Part shown: positions 25,160-35,838 of the stretch, piece after piece
Position numbering within the stretch: position 1 is the first letter of the stretch
Layout of the letters: each line of letters starts with the position of its first letter
Assembly: GCF_947501405.1 (NCBI RefSeq)
Contig: NZ_CANMVK010000001.1
Location: 744,001-808,000 of the forward strand
Length of the DNA: 64,000 nucleotides
Source of the DNA: an uncultured Hoeflea sp.
GTDB taxonomy: Bacteria; Pseudomonadota; Alphaproteobacteria; Rhizobiales; Rhizobiaceae
Reading direction: 5' to 3'
Program-made: the position numbers and the translations under genes
Notes under the pieces: model-generated
What the model saw: only the letters and a program-made list of their open reading frames with translations
What the model was told of the DNA's origin: nothing
The model's database searches: none

Positions 25160-26443
25160 ATGGTAAGCAAACCCGACCCGAAAGGGACCCCACGCGCGGC
25201 CTCGCGGCGCGACTTTCTCAAGACCGGCCTGATGGGCGGCGCGGCGATTGCCGCGGGCGCGGGCGCCGCAAAGGCGGGGGGCGATCCGCTGATCACCGAA
25301 ATCCAGGACTGGAACCGCTATCTGGGCGAGGGCGTGGATGCCGCCCCCTACGGCACGCCTTCGGAATTTGAAGCCCATGTGGTGCGGCGCAATGTGCCCT
25401 GGCTGACGGCCGATCCGGTTTCCTCGATCAACTTTACGCCGCTGCATGAACTGGATGGCATCATCACGCCCAACGGGCTGTGCTTCGAGCGTCACCATGG
25501 CGGCACGGCGATCATCAATCCCGCCGATCACCGGCTGATGATCAACGGGCTGGTGGACACGCCTCTGGTTTTCACCATGGAAGACCTCAAGCGGTTTCCG
25601 CGCGAAAACCGGGCTTATTTCCTCGAATGCGCGGCCAATGGCGGCATGGAGTGGAAGGGCGCGCAGCTCAATGGCTGCCAGTTCACCCACGGCATGATCC
25701 ACTGCGTGGTCTATACCGGCGTACCGCTGCGCTATCTTCTGGAAGAAGCCGGGGTCAAAACCAATGGCAAATGGCTGCTTGCCGAAGGTGCCGATGCTTC
25801 CGCGATGACCCGGTCCATTCCGATGGAAAAGGCGCTCGACGATTGCCTTGTGGCCTTCAAGATGAACGGCGAGGCGTTGCGCGCCGAACAGGGCTATCCG
25901 CTCAGGCTGTGCGTGCCGGGCTGGGAAGGCAATATGTGGGTCAAATGGCTGCGTCGGCTCGAAGTAGGCGATCAGCCCTGGCACCAGCGCGAGGAGACCT
26001 CGAAATACACCGACCTTCTGGCTGAGGGAAAGGCGCGTCGCCACACCTGGGTGATGGACGTCAAATCGGTGATCACCAATCCCAGCCCGCAGGCGCCAGT
26101 GACGCATGGCAAGGGTCCGCTGGTCATCTCCGGCCTGGCATGGTCCGGCGGCGGCACGATCAAACGGGTCGATGTGTCAATCGACGGCGGCCGTAACTGG
26201 CGCGAGGCGCGGATCGACGGGCCAAGCCTGCCAAAGGCGCTGCACCGGTTCTATCTCGACATCAACTGGGACGGATCGGATTTGCTGCTGCAGTCCCGTG
26301 CGATTGATGATCAGGGCCTGGTGCAACCGAGCAAGGACCAGCTTCGCGCGGCGCGCGGCGGCAACTCGATCTATCACAACAATGGCATCCAGACATGGCA
26401 CGTCAACACGGACGGGGTGGTTGAAAATGTTGAAGTTTCCTAA
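25160..26443 (+). CDS. soxC: SoxC, molybdenum subunit of sulfane dehydrogenase
   Basis: This 427-aa sulfite-oxidase-family protein has a Tat signal (ASRRDFLKTGLMGG), molybdopterin domain with Mo-ligand Cys in YFLECAANGG, CVPGWEGNMWVKWL, and a C-terminal dimerisation domain ending HNNGIQTWHVN. With SoxD it removes six electrons from SoxY-bound sulfane sulfur, allowing complete oxidation to sulfate. ATG 25160 follows GGGAGG. It overlaps soxD by 17 bp. The modABC genes downstream would supply molybdenum. Confidence 0.95.
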   Translation: MVSKPDPKGTPRAASRRDFLKTGLMGGAAIAAGAGAAKAGGDPLITEIQDWNRYLGEGVDAAPYGTPSEFEAHVVRRNVPWLTADPVSSINFTPLHELDGIITPNGLCFERHHGGTAIINPADHRLMINGLVDTPLVFTMEDLKRFPRENRAYFLECAANGGMEWKGAQLNGCQFTHGMIHCVVYTGVPLRYLLEEAGVKTNGKWLLAEGADASAMTRSIPMEKALDDCLVAFKMNGEALRAEQGYPLRLCVPGWEGNMWVKWLRRLEVGDQPWHQREETSKYTDLLAEGKARRHTWVMDVKSVITNPSPQAPVTHGKGPLVISGLAWSGGGTIKRVDVSIDGGRNWREARIDGPSLPKALHRFYLDINWDGSDLLLQSRAIDDQGLVQPSKDQLRAARGGNSIYHNNGIQTWHVNTDGVVENVEVS

Positions 26444-27554
26444 GTCAGCGGCGATCGCCGCACTGGCGCTGGCGGTGTGTGCCAGTCCCGCCCTTGCCGA
26501 GGGGGACGCCGATGCCGGCAAGAAAGTGTTTAACAAATGCAAGGCCTGTCATACGGTCGGCGATGGCGCCAAGCACCGCGTCGGCCCGCATCTCAATGAT
26601 GTGTTCGGACGAACCGCGGGCACCGCCGAGGGCTACAAATACTCCAAGGCGATGATTGCTGCCGGCGAAGGCGGTCTGGTGTGGGATGATGCCACGATGG
26701 CCGAGTATCTGGCCAATCCGAAAGCCATGATCAAAGGCACCAAGATGGCCTTTGCGGGGCTCAAGGAAGACGCAGATGTTGCCAATGTGAGCGCCTATCT
26801 CAAGAGCTTCGCTGCAGAACCGGCCGAGGAACCCGCTGCGGCGGAGGATGCGGCTGTCGAAACTGAAGACGCTGAGGTGGAAACCGCTGCGGCAACCACG
26901 GAAGACACCGCCGAACCGGGTGCGGCCGAAATGACCTTCGAGGCCAGCAAGGGCGCGTTCGGGCTGGGCCGGGTGGCAACGGTCGAAGAAATAACGGCCT
27001 GGGATATCGACATCCGTCCCGATGGCGCAGGACTTCCTGTCGGCAAGGGGACGGTGGCCGATGGCGAGCCGATCTTCACCGATTACTGCGCCGTATGCCA
27101 CGGTGATTTCGGCGAAGGTGCAGGGCGCTGGCCGGTGCTGGCTGGTGGTCACGACACGCTGACCAAGGAGCGGCCGGAGAAGACCATCGGCTCCTACTGG
27201 CCCTATCTGTCGACCGTGTTCGACTATGTCCGCCGCACGATGCCGTTTGGTGATGCAAGGTCGCTGTCGGATGACGATGTCTATGCGCTGACGGCGTATC
27301 TGCTCTATCTCAATGACGTCGTGGAAGACGAGGATTTTGAGCTGTCCAACGAGAATTTCACCTCGATCCGGCTGCCGAATGAGGAAAACTTCTTTGATGA
27401 CAACCGGATGAGTGAACCGCATTATGCTCAGGGTGTTGAGCCCTGCATGAGCGACTGCAAACCCGGACCGGTGGAAATCACCGCCCGCGCTCAGGTGCTC
27501 GACGTGACGCCGGAGGGTGAGGGAGACGAGAACGCCGGAGGCGGCATCGACTGA
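26427..27554 (+). CDS. soxD: SoxD, diheme cytochrome c subunit of sulfane dehydrogenase
   Basis: This 375-aa cytochrome starts at ATG 26427 inside the end of soxC; the track ORF from 26106 is antifunctional sequence in a soxC alternate frame. A signal peptide leads to heme domain one, CKACH at 38-42. An acidic Ala/Glu-rich linker (about 130-168) follows, then a SoxD-type second heme domain, CAVCH at 221-225, with RTMPFGDA as likely Met ligand region. The mature protein pairs with SoxC and hands electrons to small cytochromes. Confidence 0.94.
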   Translation: MLKFPKSAAIAALALAVCASPALAEGDADAGKKVFNKCKACHTVGDGAKHRVGPHLNDVFGRTAGTAEGYKYSKAMIAAGEGGLVWDDATMAEYLANPKAMIKGTKMAFAGLKEDADVANVSAYLKSFAAEPAEEPAAAEDAAVETEDAEVETAAATTEDTAEPGAAEMTFEASKGAFGLGRVATVEEITAWDIDIRPDGAGLPVGKGTVADGEPIFTDYCAVCHGDFGEGAGRWPVLAGGHDTLTKERPEKTIGSYWPYLSTVFDYVRRTMPFGDARSLSDDDVYALTAYLLYLNDVVEDEDFELSNENFTSIRLPNEENFFDDNRMSEPHYAQGVEPCMSDCKPGPVEITARAQVLDVTPEGEGDENAGGGID

Positions 27555-27594
27555 TCAACGGGCGCTGGAGGGCGCTATCGGGGAGGAGGCAGCG

Positions 27595-28344
27595 ATGACA
27601 ATCAGCGGCAAACGCCTTGACGATGGACCGTGCGCCTGGCGGCTGGCATTTGCCTGTCTTGCTGGCCTCGCCCTGATGATTTGGGCCTCCGTCGGTGCCG
27701 CGATTGCCGAAGACGATGTGAAGCTGTTCAAGCCCTGCGCGGTCTGTCATGAAATCGGCGAGGGGGCCAAGCACAAGGTTGGCCCGCACCTTGACGGGCT
27801 GTTCGGCCGGCAGGCGGGCAGCCTGACCGATTTCAAGTATTCAGATGGTATGCGCAAGGCCGGAGACGAGGGTCTGGCCTGGACCCCGGAGACGCTTGCC
27901 ACCTTCCTGGAAAAACCGCGTACATTCGTCAAGGGCAACCGGATGTCATATCGGGGCATGCCGGATCCCGAACACCGGACACGGCTGATCTCGTGGCTCG
28001 AGACCGCCACCCAGCAGCAGCCTGCCGACAATCCGGTGCACGCAAATGTCGCACCGGCGGATGGTGAAGTGCGCAGTTTCACCGACATCGTGCTGCAGAT
28101 TGAAGGCGATCCCGAATATGGAGAATATCTCGCCGGAGAGTGTGTCACCTGCCACCAGGCCACGGGGCACGCCGACGGTATCCCCTCAATCGTCGGCCTG
28201 CCCAAGGATTATTTCATCCGTTCGCTGTTTGAATATCGCACCAATGTGCGCTCCAATGAAGTGATGAAGCTTCGCGTCGCCAATCTCGCCAATGACGAGA
28301 TTGCGGCGCTGGCGGCATATTTCAGTTCGCTCGACCCGCAATGA
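27595..28344 (+). CDS. soxE: SoxE, diheme cytochrome c
   Basis: This 249-aa exported protein carries two heme sites, CAVCH (48-52) and CVTCH (183-187). The first domain is class I-like and close to the SoxD N-terminal domain (EIGEGAKHKVGPHLDGLFGR); the second resembles the flavocytochrome c cytochrome subunit. It is probably the cytochrome partner of SoxF. ATG 27595 follows GGGAGGAGG. Confidence 0.9.
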   Translation: MTISGKRLDDGPCAWRLAFACLAGLALMIWASVGAAIAEDDVKLFKPCAVCHEIGEGAKHKVGPHLDGLFGRQAGSLTDFKYSDGMRKAGDEGLAWTPETLATFLEKPRTFVKGNRMSYRGMPDPEHRTRLISWLETATQQQPADNPVHANVAPADGEVRSFTDIVLQIEGDPEYGEYLAGECVTCHQATGHADGIPSIVGLPKDYFIRSLFEYRTNVRSNEVMKLRVANLANDEIAALAAYFSSLDPQ

Positions 28345-28372
28345 AACCTGAAACGCCACCCGGGAGGATACC

Positions 28373-29647
28373 ATGACACGCCTGACCAGACGCCAATTCG
28401 CCACCATCGCCGGTGTCGGTGCAGCCACGCTTGCACTGCCCACCTATCTGCGCGCCCAAGGCAAGCCACGCGTTGTGGTGATCGGCGGAGGGGCCGGCGG
28501 GGCCACCGCCGCGCGCTATATCGCCAAGGATTCAGAGGGCGCGATCGATGTGACGCTGATCGAAAACTCCGAGACCTTCACCACCTGCTTCTTCTCCAAC
28601 CTTTATGTGGGCGGATTCCGCAGCTTCGAATCGATCACCCACAGCTATGACGGGTTGCAGTCGAACTACGGCATCACCAAAGTCACCGGCATGGCCACCG
28701 GCGTCGACCGCGCAAACAAGGTCGTCACCATGGCCGACGGGGCCTCGGTTCCCTATGACCGTCTGGTGGTTTCGCCAGGCATCGATCTGATCTGGGATTC
28801 GGTGGAAGGCTATTCCGAAGAGGCTGCGGAGATCGCCCCGCACGCCTGGAAAGCCGGACCGCAGACGCAACTGCTCAAAGCCAAGCTCGATGCGCTGGAA
28901 AACGGCCAGAACATCGTGATGGTGACGCCGCCCAACCCTTATCGCTGTCCGCCCGGCCCCTATGAACGGGCTTCGATGATGGCGCATGTGCTCAAGGAGA
29001 AGGGACACACGGATTCCAAGGTCTTCATCATCGATCCGAAGCCGAAGTTCTCCAAGCAGGGCGTGTTTATGGAAGGCTGGGAAAAACACTATCCCGGCAT
29101 GATCGAATGGTACGGCCCCGATGTTCATGGCGGGATTGTCAGCGTCGACGTCAATGCCGGTTCGGTGGAGACTGATCTCGACACATTCGAGGGCGCGCTG
29201 CTCAACGTCATCCCGGCGCAAAAGGCCGGCGCCATCGCCGCAACGGCAGGGCTGACCAATGACAGCGGATTCTGCCCCATCCAGCCCGAGAGCATGCGCT
29301 CGGCGGTGGACGAGTCGATCTTTGTGATCGGTGATGCCTGCATTGCCGGGGACATGCCGAAATCCGGCTTCTCGGCCAACAGCCAGGCCAAGGTGGCGGC
29401 GATGAATGTGCGCGGCGATCTGATCGATTCGAAGGTGTTCCCGGCGAAATTCGCCAACACCTGCTGGAGTCTGATCGAGACCGACGACAACATCAAGGTC
29501 GGCGCACAATATGCGCCGGGCGACGGCAAGATCGCCTCCACCGGGGGATTTGTCAGCCAGACCGATGAGGAGGCCGCACTGCGCAAGACCAACTACGAGG
29601 AATCGCTGGGTTGGTACGCGGGCATTACCGCTGACATGTTCGGCTAG
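28373..29647 (+). CDS. soxF: SoxF, FAD-containing sulfide dehydrogenase flavoprotein
   Basis: This 424-aa flavoprotein has a Tat signal (TRRQFATIAGVGAATLAL), the FAD-binding motif VVVIGGGAGGATAARYI and the second dinucleotide region IFVIGDACIAGDMPKSGFSA. The redox cysteine region TTCFFSNLYVGG is near residue 65, with a second Cys in CPPGPYERA. It resembles the flavocytochrome c sulfide dehydrogenase large subunit. With SoxE it oxidises sulfide or helps maintain SoxYZ. Last gene of the sox operon. Confidence 0.92.
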   Translation: MTRLTRRQFATIAGVGAATLALPTYLRAQGKPRVVVIGGGAGGATAARYIAKDSEGAIDVTLIENSETFTTCFFSNLYVGGFRSFESITHSYDGLQSNYGITKVTGMATGVDRANKVVTMADGASVPYDRLVVSPGIDLIWDSVEGYSEEAAEIAPHAWKAGPQTQLLKAKLDALENGQNIVMVTPPNPYRCPPGPYERASMMAHVLKEKGHTDSKVFIIDPKPKFSKQGVFMEGWEKHYPGMIEWYGPDVHGGIVSVDVNAGSVETDLDTFEGALLNVIPAQKAGAIAATAGLTNDSGFCPIQPESMRSAVDESIFVIGDACIAGDMPKSGFSANSQAKVAAMNVRGDLIDSKVFPAKFANTCWSLIETDDNIKVGAQYAPGDGKIASTGGFVSQTDEEAALRKTNYEESLGWYAGITADMFG

Positions 29648-29680
29648 GCGAAGTTCCAGGCTGAGCAAGGCGGACCGTGA

Positions 29681-29714
29681 AAGGCCGGGAGCGGGCAAAC
29701 CTGCTTCCGGCCTT
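29681..29714 (+). terminator. Hairpin terminator after soxF
   Basis: AAGGCCGGGAGCGGG and CCTGCTTCCGGCCTT form a 15-pair stem with two G-U wobbles and a CAAA loop, 34 bp after soxF. The T-tract is weak (CTTGTTCG), so it may be leaky toward modABC. Confidence 0.6.
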
Positions 29715-29823
29715 GTTCGCGACCGGTGCGGCCGATGGGAAGCGGAGCCGGTCTCAACCTGCTTGCCAGCCAGCGGGTCGCGCTGATACTCCGGGAGCGG
29801 TGTCAACAGCAGGAGTGCGCCGG

Positions 29824-30627
29824 ATGTCAGCCCGTTTGATCAGCCGATTGGCCGGTGTGATGGCGGCTGCAGGTCTGGTGCTTGCCTCACCCCTGGGCCC
29901 GGCGTTGGCGGAGAGCGAGAAGGTGGTGGTGTTTGCCGCCGCCAGCCTGAAAACCGCACTGGATCCGATCGCTTCGGATTTTGAGGCGCGCAGTGGCGCG
30001 CGGGTGGCGATCTCCTATGCCGGGAGCGCGCAACTCGCACGTCAGATCGAATTGGGAGCTCCGGCCGACATCTTCATTTCAGCATCCCGCGCATGGATGG
30101 ATTATCTGCAGTCGGCGGAACTCGTCGTCGGGGACAGCCGCACCAATCTGCTTGGCAACCGCTTGGTTCTCATTGGTCACGACGTGCCGGCGACAGATGC
30201 CGAGATCAGCCGCGACACCAGGTTCGCCGAGATGCTGGGCGATGGACGGCTGGCGATTGCGATGGTCGAGGCGGTGCCGGCGGGGATCTACGGCAAGCAG
30301 GCGCTGACATCGCTGGGGCTGTGGGATCAGGTCGCATCACGGTTGGCGCAGACCGACAATGTCCGCGCCGCGCTGGCGCTGGTTGCGGCGGGCGAAGCGC
30401 CCTATGGCGTGGTCTACGCCACCGACGCCAGGGCCGAGCCCAGGGTGGGCGTCGTTGGGGTGTTTCCCGGCGCCAGCCATGACGCCATTGTCTATCCGGC
30501 GGCGATGGTCACCGGCAGCCGGTCGGGGACGGCGCGGGATCTGCTGAGCGAACTCAAGGGCGCTGCGGCCCGCGAGATCTTCGAGACCCACGGTTTTATG
30601 GTGATTGAAGGAGCGGGCGATGGCTGA
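29824..30627 (+). CDS. modA: Molybdate ABC transporter substrate-binding protein ModA
   Basis: This 267-aa exported oxyanion-binding protein has a signal peptide to PALA, then VVVFAAASLKTALD, SYAGSAQLARQIELGAPADIFISAS and VYATDAR, all ModA signatures. ATG 29824 follows AGGAG; the track ORF from 29677 is over-extended. The gene overlaps modB by 8 bp. Placement next to soxCD suggests supply of molybdenum for the SoxC cofactor. No ModE gene or Moco riboswitch was recognised in the 176-bp leader. Confidence 0.93.
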   Translation: MSARLISRLAGVMAAAGLVLASPLGPALAESEKVVVFAAASLKTALDPIASDFEARSGARVAISYAGSAQLARQIELGAPADIFISASRAWMDYLQSAELVVGDSRTNLLGNRLVLIGHDVPATDAEISRDTRFAEMLGDGRLAIAMVEAVPAGIYGKQALTSLGLWDQVASRLAQTDNVRAALALVAAGEAPYGVVYATDARAEPRVGVVGVFPGASHDAIVYPAAMVTGSRSGTARDLLSELKGAAAREIFETHGFMVIEGAGDG

Positions 30628-31318
30628 TTGGCTTACGCCCGCGCAATGGGATGCGGTGGCATTGTCGCTCAAGGTCTCGTTCTGGGCGACCGTATTGAGC
30701 CTGCCATTGGGCGTGGCGATTGCCTATGTGCTGGCGCGCTATGAATTCTGGGGCAAGCAGGCGCTCAACGGGCTGGTTCATCTGCCCTTGATCTTGCCGC
30801 CGGTGGTCACCGGCTATCTCTTGTTGATCGGTTTTGGCCGTCGCGGTCCGATCGGCGGTTTTCTGGAGCAGACATTCGGTCTGGTGCTGGCGTTTCGCTG
30901 GACCGGCGCGGCACTTGCGGCCGCGGTGATGGCGTTTCCCCTGATGGTGCGGGCCATTCGATTGGCGATTGAGGCGGTTGATCCGAAGCTTGAGCAGGCG
31001 GCGGCGACCCTGGGGGCGTCGCGCATCCGCGTGTTTGTAAGCGTCACGCTGCCGCTGATCCTTCCTGGCGTCATTGCGGGGACCATCCTGGCCTTTGCCA
31101 AGGCAATGGGCGAGTTCGGCGCGACCATTACGTTTGTGTCCAACATTCCCGGCGAAACCCAGACTTTGCCCTCGGCGATTTACAGTTTCCTGCAGGTGCC
31201 GGGTGGCGAGAGCCAGGCTGCGCAACTGGTGCTGATTGCGGTTGCCATCGCGCTGGCGGCCTTGGTGCTGTCCGAGTGGATCGGCCGCAGGGTGGCTCAA
31301 CGGATCGCGGGCGCATGA
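30620..31318 (+). CDS. modB: Molybdate ABC transporter permease ModB
   Basis: This 232-aa inner-membrane permease (WDAVALSLKVSFWATVLSLPLGVAIAYVLAR) has the EAA loop LEQAATLGASRIRVF-type segment and GEFGATITFVSNIPGETQTLP typical of ModB. Five to six hydrophobic segments. The start ATG 30620 lies within the end of modA, and its stop overlaps modC by ATGA. Confidence 0.94.
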   Translation: MADWLTPAQWDAVALSLKVSFWATVLSLPLGVAIAYVLARYEFWGKQALNGLVHLPLILPPVVTGYLLLIGFGRRGPIGGFLEQTFGLVLAFRWTGAALAAAVMAFPLMVRAIRLAIEAVDPKLEQAAATLGASRIRVFVSVTLPLILPGVIAGTILAFAKAMGEFGATITFVSNIPGETQTLPSAIYSFLQVPGGESQAAQLVLIAVAIALAALVLSEWIGRRVAQRIAGA

Positions 31319-32418
31319 AACTGTCGGTCCGCATTACCCATGATTTCGGCGGCTTCAGGCTCGATGCCGCTTTTGAAGCGCCAGCCGGGGTGACGGCGCT
31401 GTTTGGCCGGTCGGGCTCGGGCAAAACCTCGGTGATCAACGCGGTTGCCGGTTTGCTCAAACCCGACAGCGGCTTCATCCGGGTCGGCGACCGGGTGCTG
31501 CTGGATACCGAACGCGGTGTGTCGGTGCCGGTTTACCGCCGGCGGCTTGGCTATGTGTTTCAGGAGGGCCGGCTGTTTCCGCATTTGAGCGTCCGCCAGA
31601 ATCTCGATTATGGCCGCAGTCTGTTGCGATCACCGCCTCCCGGGCAGTTCGAACAGGTGGTGGAAACGCTGGGGATCGAGGCGCTGCTGGAGCGGCGACC
31701 CGGTGCGTTGTCAGGCGGCGAGAAACAGCGGGTGGCGATTGGCCGGGCGCTTCTGTGCGACCCGCAGTTGCTTTTGATGGATGAGCCGCTGGCAGCCCTT
31801 GACGAGGATCGCAAGGCGGAAATCCTGCCCTATCTCGAACGTTTGGGCGCCGGGACCGATATCCCCATGCTCTATGTCAGCCATTCGATGGCGGAAGTGG
31901 CGCGGCTGGCCAACACGCTGGTGCTGATCGAGGATGGCCGGGTGCTGCGCGCCGGCCCGGCTCAGGAGGTGCTGTCCGACCCCGACAGTGTGCCGGTGTT
32001 GGGCGTGCGCACCGCTGGTGCGACACTGCATGCGGTTGTGGCGGCCCAGGATGAGGACGGATTGACCCGGCTGGACGCGTCCGGCGGGCCGCTGTGGCTG
32101 CCGCGCATCGCGGCCCATCCTGGCAACCGGCTTACCGTGCGGATCCTGGCGCAGGATGTGATCCTGTCCCGCACCAGGCCCGAGGGGCTGTCGGCGCTCA
32201 ACATTTTGCCGGTGACGGTGACGGCACTCAGGCTGGGCGATGGTCCGGGCGCGATTGTGCAGGTGCAGGCAGGCGACGACGTGCTGTTGGCGCGGATCAC
32301 CAAGCGCTCGGCCAAAACGCTGGAGCTTGAGCCCGGAGTGGCTTGTTTTGCGATCCTCAAATCGGTGGCGGTGGCGCAGGCTGAGGTCGGCGGGGCAGGG
32401 GATTTGCCGGCTGTCTGA
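31315..32418 (+). CDS. modC: Molybdate ABC transporter ATP-binding protein ModC
   Basis: This 367-aa ATPase has Walker A GRSGSGKTS, signature LSGGEKQRVAIGRAL and Walker B LLLMDEPLAALD. Its C-terminal TOBE/Mop-like domain (about 290-360, LNILPVTVTALRLG) binds molybdate or regulates transport. It begins in the modB stop (ATGA). The track ORF start at 31276 is upstream of this. Confidence 0.94.
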   Translation: MKLSVRITHDFGGFRLDAAFEAPAGVTALFGRSGSGKTSVINAVAGLLKPDSGFIRVGDRVLLDTERGVSVPVYRRRLGYVFQEGRLFPHLSVRQNLDYGRSLLRSPPPGQFEQVVETLGIEALLERRPGALSGGEKQRVAIGRALLCDPQLLLMDEPLAALDEDRKAEILPYLERLGAGTDIPMLYVSHSMAEVARLANTLVLIEDGRVLRAGPAQEVLSDPDSVPVLGVRTAGATLHAVVAAQDEDGLTRLDASGGPLWLPRIAAHPGNRLTVRILAQDVILSRTRPEGLSALNILPVTVTALRLGDGPGAIVQVQAGDDVLLARITKRSAKTLELEPGVACFAILKSVAVAQAEVGGAGDLPAV

Positions 32419-32452
32419 GCGTCATTGGATGTTGCGCGCGCGCCGCTGGCGT

Positions 32453-33307
32453 CTATGGCTGGCACAATTGCGCGACAAGCTCTGACCATTGACGCTCGGA
32501 CATCACATCCGGATCGGCCCGCATCCAGTATCCGGCATCGGGCTTGAGGGTCGCTGTACTCGCGCAGCACAGCGTCCCATCGGCCAGATCGGGTCCCGCC
32601 AGCGGCTTGGAGCCCAACAGCACGCCCAGACCCGCCTTGGCTGCGGCGTGGGCGAGCACATAATTGTCAAACCGGTAGGCGGGCGCGGCGGGCGCAGGGT
32701 CGCCAGAAAGCAGCGCCCAATCCTGCCACCCGGGCCTCGGACCGGAGAGCGCGATGCGCGGCAGGTCCCGCCAATCGGCTGCGCCCGCCAGCAGCGCAGG
32801 CGAAGCCATGGGGGATAGCGCTTCGCTGTAAAGCCGCGCCGCCCGGCCGGATGCTGTGGCTTCGCGCAGATAGCGGATCTCAACAGCGGCATTGGCCCTG
32901 GCGAAATCTGGCTCGATGGTCATCGTCGTCAGGGCGATCTGGGTGCCGGGCCGCTGCGGGGCGCATGCCAAGCGGGGGATGATCCACATCTGGGTAACCG
33001 ACGCGCTGGCCGAGATCACAATGCGCCGGGGAGCTTTTCCGAACAATTCCTGGGCGCTGCGGTTCAGATCTTGCAGCGACCGGGTGACGTGTGGAAGCCA
33101 GGCCTCGCCATCGACCGTGAGCGCCACGCCGCGCGCCTGCCGGGAAAACAGGCTGACGCCGAGTGACTGTTCGAGATGCTTGATGCGCTGGCTGACAGCG
33201 GCCTGGGTCAGGCCGATCTCATGCGCTGCGGCGGTGAAACTGCCGTTGCGCCCCGCCGCTTCGAAAACCCGGATCCATTCGAGTGGCAGAAGATCAAGCT
33301 TAGACAT
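32453..33307 (-). CDS. LysR-family regulator, probably of tmpAB
   Basis: This 284-aa protein has an N-terminal LysR helix-turn-helix (FTAAAHEIGLTQAAVSQRIKHLEQSLGVSLFSRQARGVALT) and a GcvA-like substrate-binding domain (IVISASASVTQMWIIPRL). It is divergent from tmpA with a 105-bp shared region that holds an AT-rich stretch (ATTCCTAAATTGTGATT). This arrangement usually means a LysR activator of the divergent operon, here for a trimethylammonium phosphonate. Effector is inferred only. Confidence 0.85.
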   Translation of the reverse strand: MSKLDLLPLEWIRVFEAAGRNGSFTAAAHEIGLTQAAVSQRIKHLEQSLGVSLFSRQARGVALTVDGEAWLPHVTRSLQDLNRSAQELFGKAPRRIVISASASVTQMWIIPRLACAPQRPGTQIALTTMTIEPDFARANAAVEIRYLREATASGRAARLYSEALSPMASPALLAGAADWRDLPRIALSGPRPGWQDWALLSGDPAPAAPAYRFDNYVLAHAAAKAGLGVLLGSKPLAGPDLADGTLCCASTATLKPDAGYWMRADPDVMSERQWSELVAQLCQP

Positions 33308-33331
33308 AAGAAAAACGGCCTCTGAGATTGA

Positions 33332-35154
<1,823 letters not shown>

Positions 35155-35184
35155 GGCCGGTTCAAGGGCCGCACCGCATCCGTG

Positions 35185-35838
35185 TCACGGCAGGCGTATC
35201 TGCCCGATGCGGGCGTAATCGCGGTAGATGGGGTGGAACTCCAGCGCGGCACCGCGGTCATCGCTCAGCCCTTGCAAGGCGTCGCCGAGCCGTTCGCGCG
35301 GGGTGACGTGAAATCGCCTGAGCCAGGATTTCAAAATCCTGGCCGACCAGCCGGGCAGGCGGGTTTGTTGGCCGAAGTCGACCACATGCAGTTCTCCGCC
35401 CGGCGCGACGACCCGGCATGCCTGATGCAAGGCCGCTTCCCAGCCCGGGATCATCGATAGCGTGTAGGAGAAAAACACCCGGTCGAAATGCGGCTGGCCG
35501 AACAACGCTTCGGCATCAAAGCGCGCGGCGTCGCCTTGCGCCAGTCTCACCCGGTCGCTCAGGCCGTTACCGCGGATGGTGGCGTCGGCGGATTTGAGCA
35601 TCTCGGACGAGATGTCGAGGCCAAACAACCGCGCGTCGGAATAGGCTTGCGCGGTCAGCACCAGATTGCGGGCAGTGCCGCATCCGATCTCCAGCACGCT
35701 GCCGCCAGCGGGCGGCTTGAGCGCGGCGATCAGATCGTTGCGGCCGAGCAGATAGTAGCGCCGGGTGAGATCATAGATGTGGCGCTGACGGCGGTAGATG
35801 CCGTCCATCATCCGGGCGCTCGCGGCTGCCTCAGCCAT
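35185..35838 (-). CDS. btaB: BtaB, SAM-dependent N-methyltransferase for betaine lipid DGTS
   Basis: This 217-aa class I methyltransferase has motif I VLEIGCGTARNL, motif LFGLDISSEML and DRVFFSYTLSMIPGWE. BtaB trimethylates the diacylglyceryl-homoserine made by BtaA to give diacylglyceryl-trimethylhomoserine. Its ATG at 35838 overlaps the btaA stop by one base (TGATG); the longer track ORF runs into btaA. Pairing with btaA makes the call strong. Confidence 0.9.
   Translation of the reverse strand: MAEAAASARMMDGIYRRQRHIYDLTRRYYLLGRNDLIAALKPPAGGSVLEIGCGTARNLVLTAQAYSDARLFGLDISSEMLKSADATIRGNGLSDRVRLAQGDAARFDAEALFGQPHFDRVFFSYTLSMIPGWEAALHQACRVVAPGGELHVVDFGQQTRLPGWSARILKSWLRRFHVTPRERLGDALQGLSDDRGAALEFHPIYRDYARIGQIRLP

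Noticed and set aside
24332-26107. 591-aa minus-strand ORF opposite soxB and soxC
   Set aside because: Antisense to two well-identified sox genes; composition is His/Arg-rich and without domains.
26106-26426. N-terminal extension of soxD
   Set aside because: This part overlaps soxC in another frame; a signal peptide starts exactly at ATG 26427.
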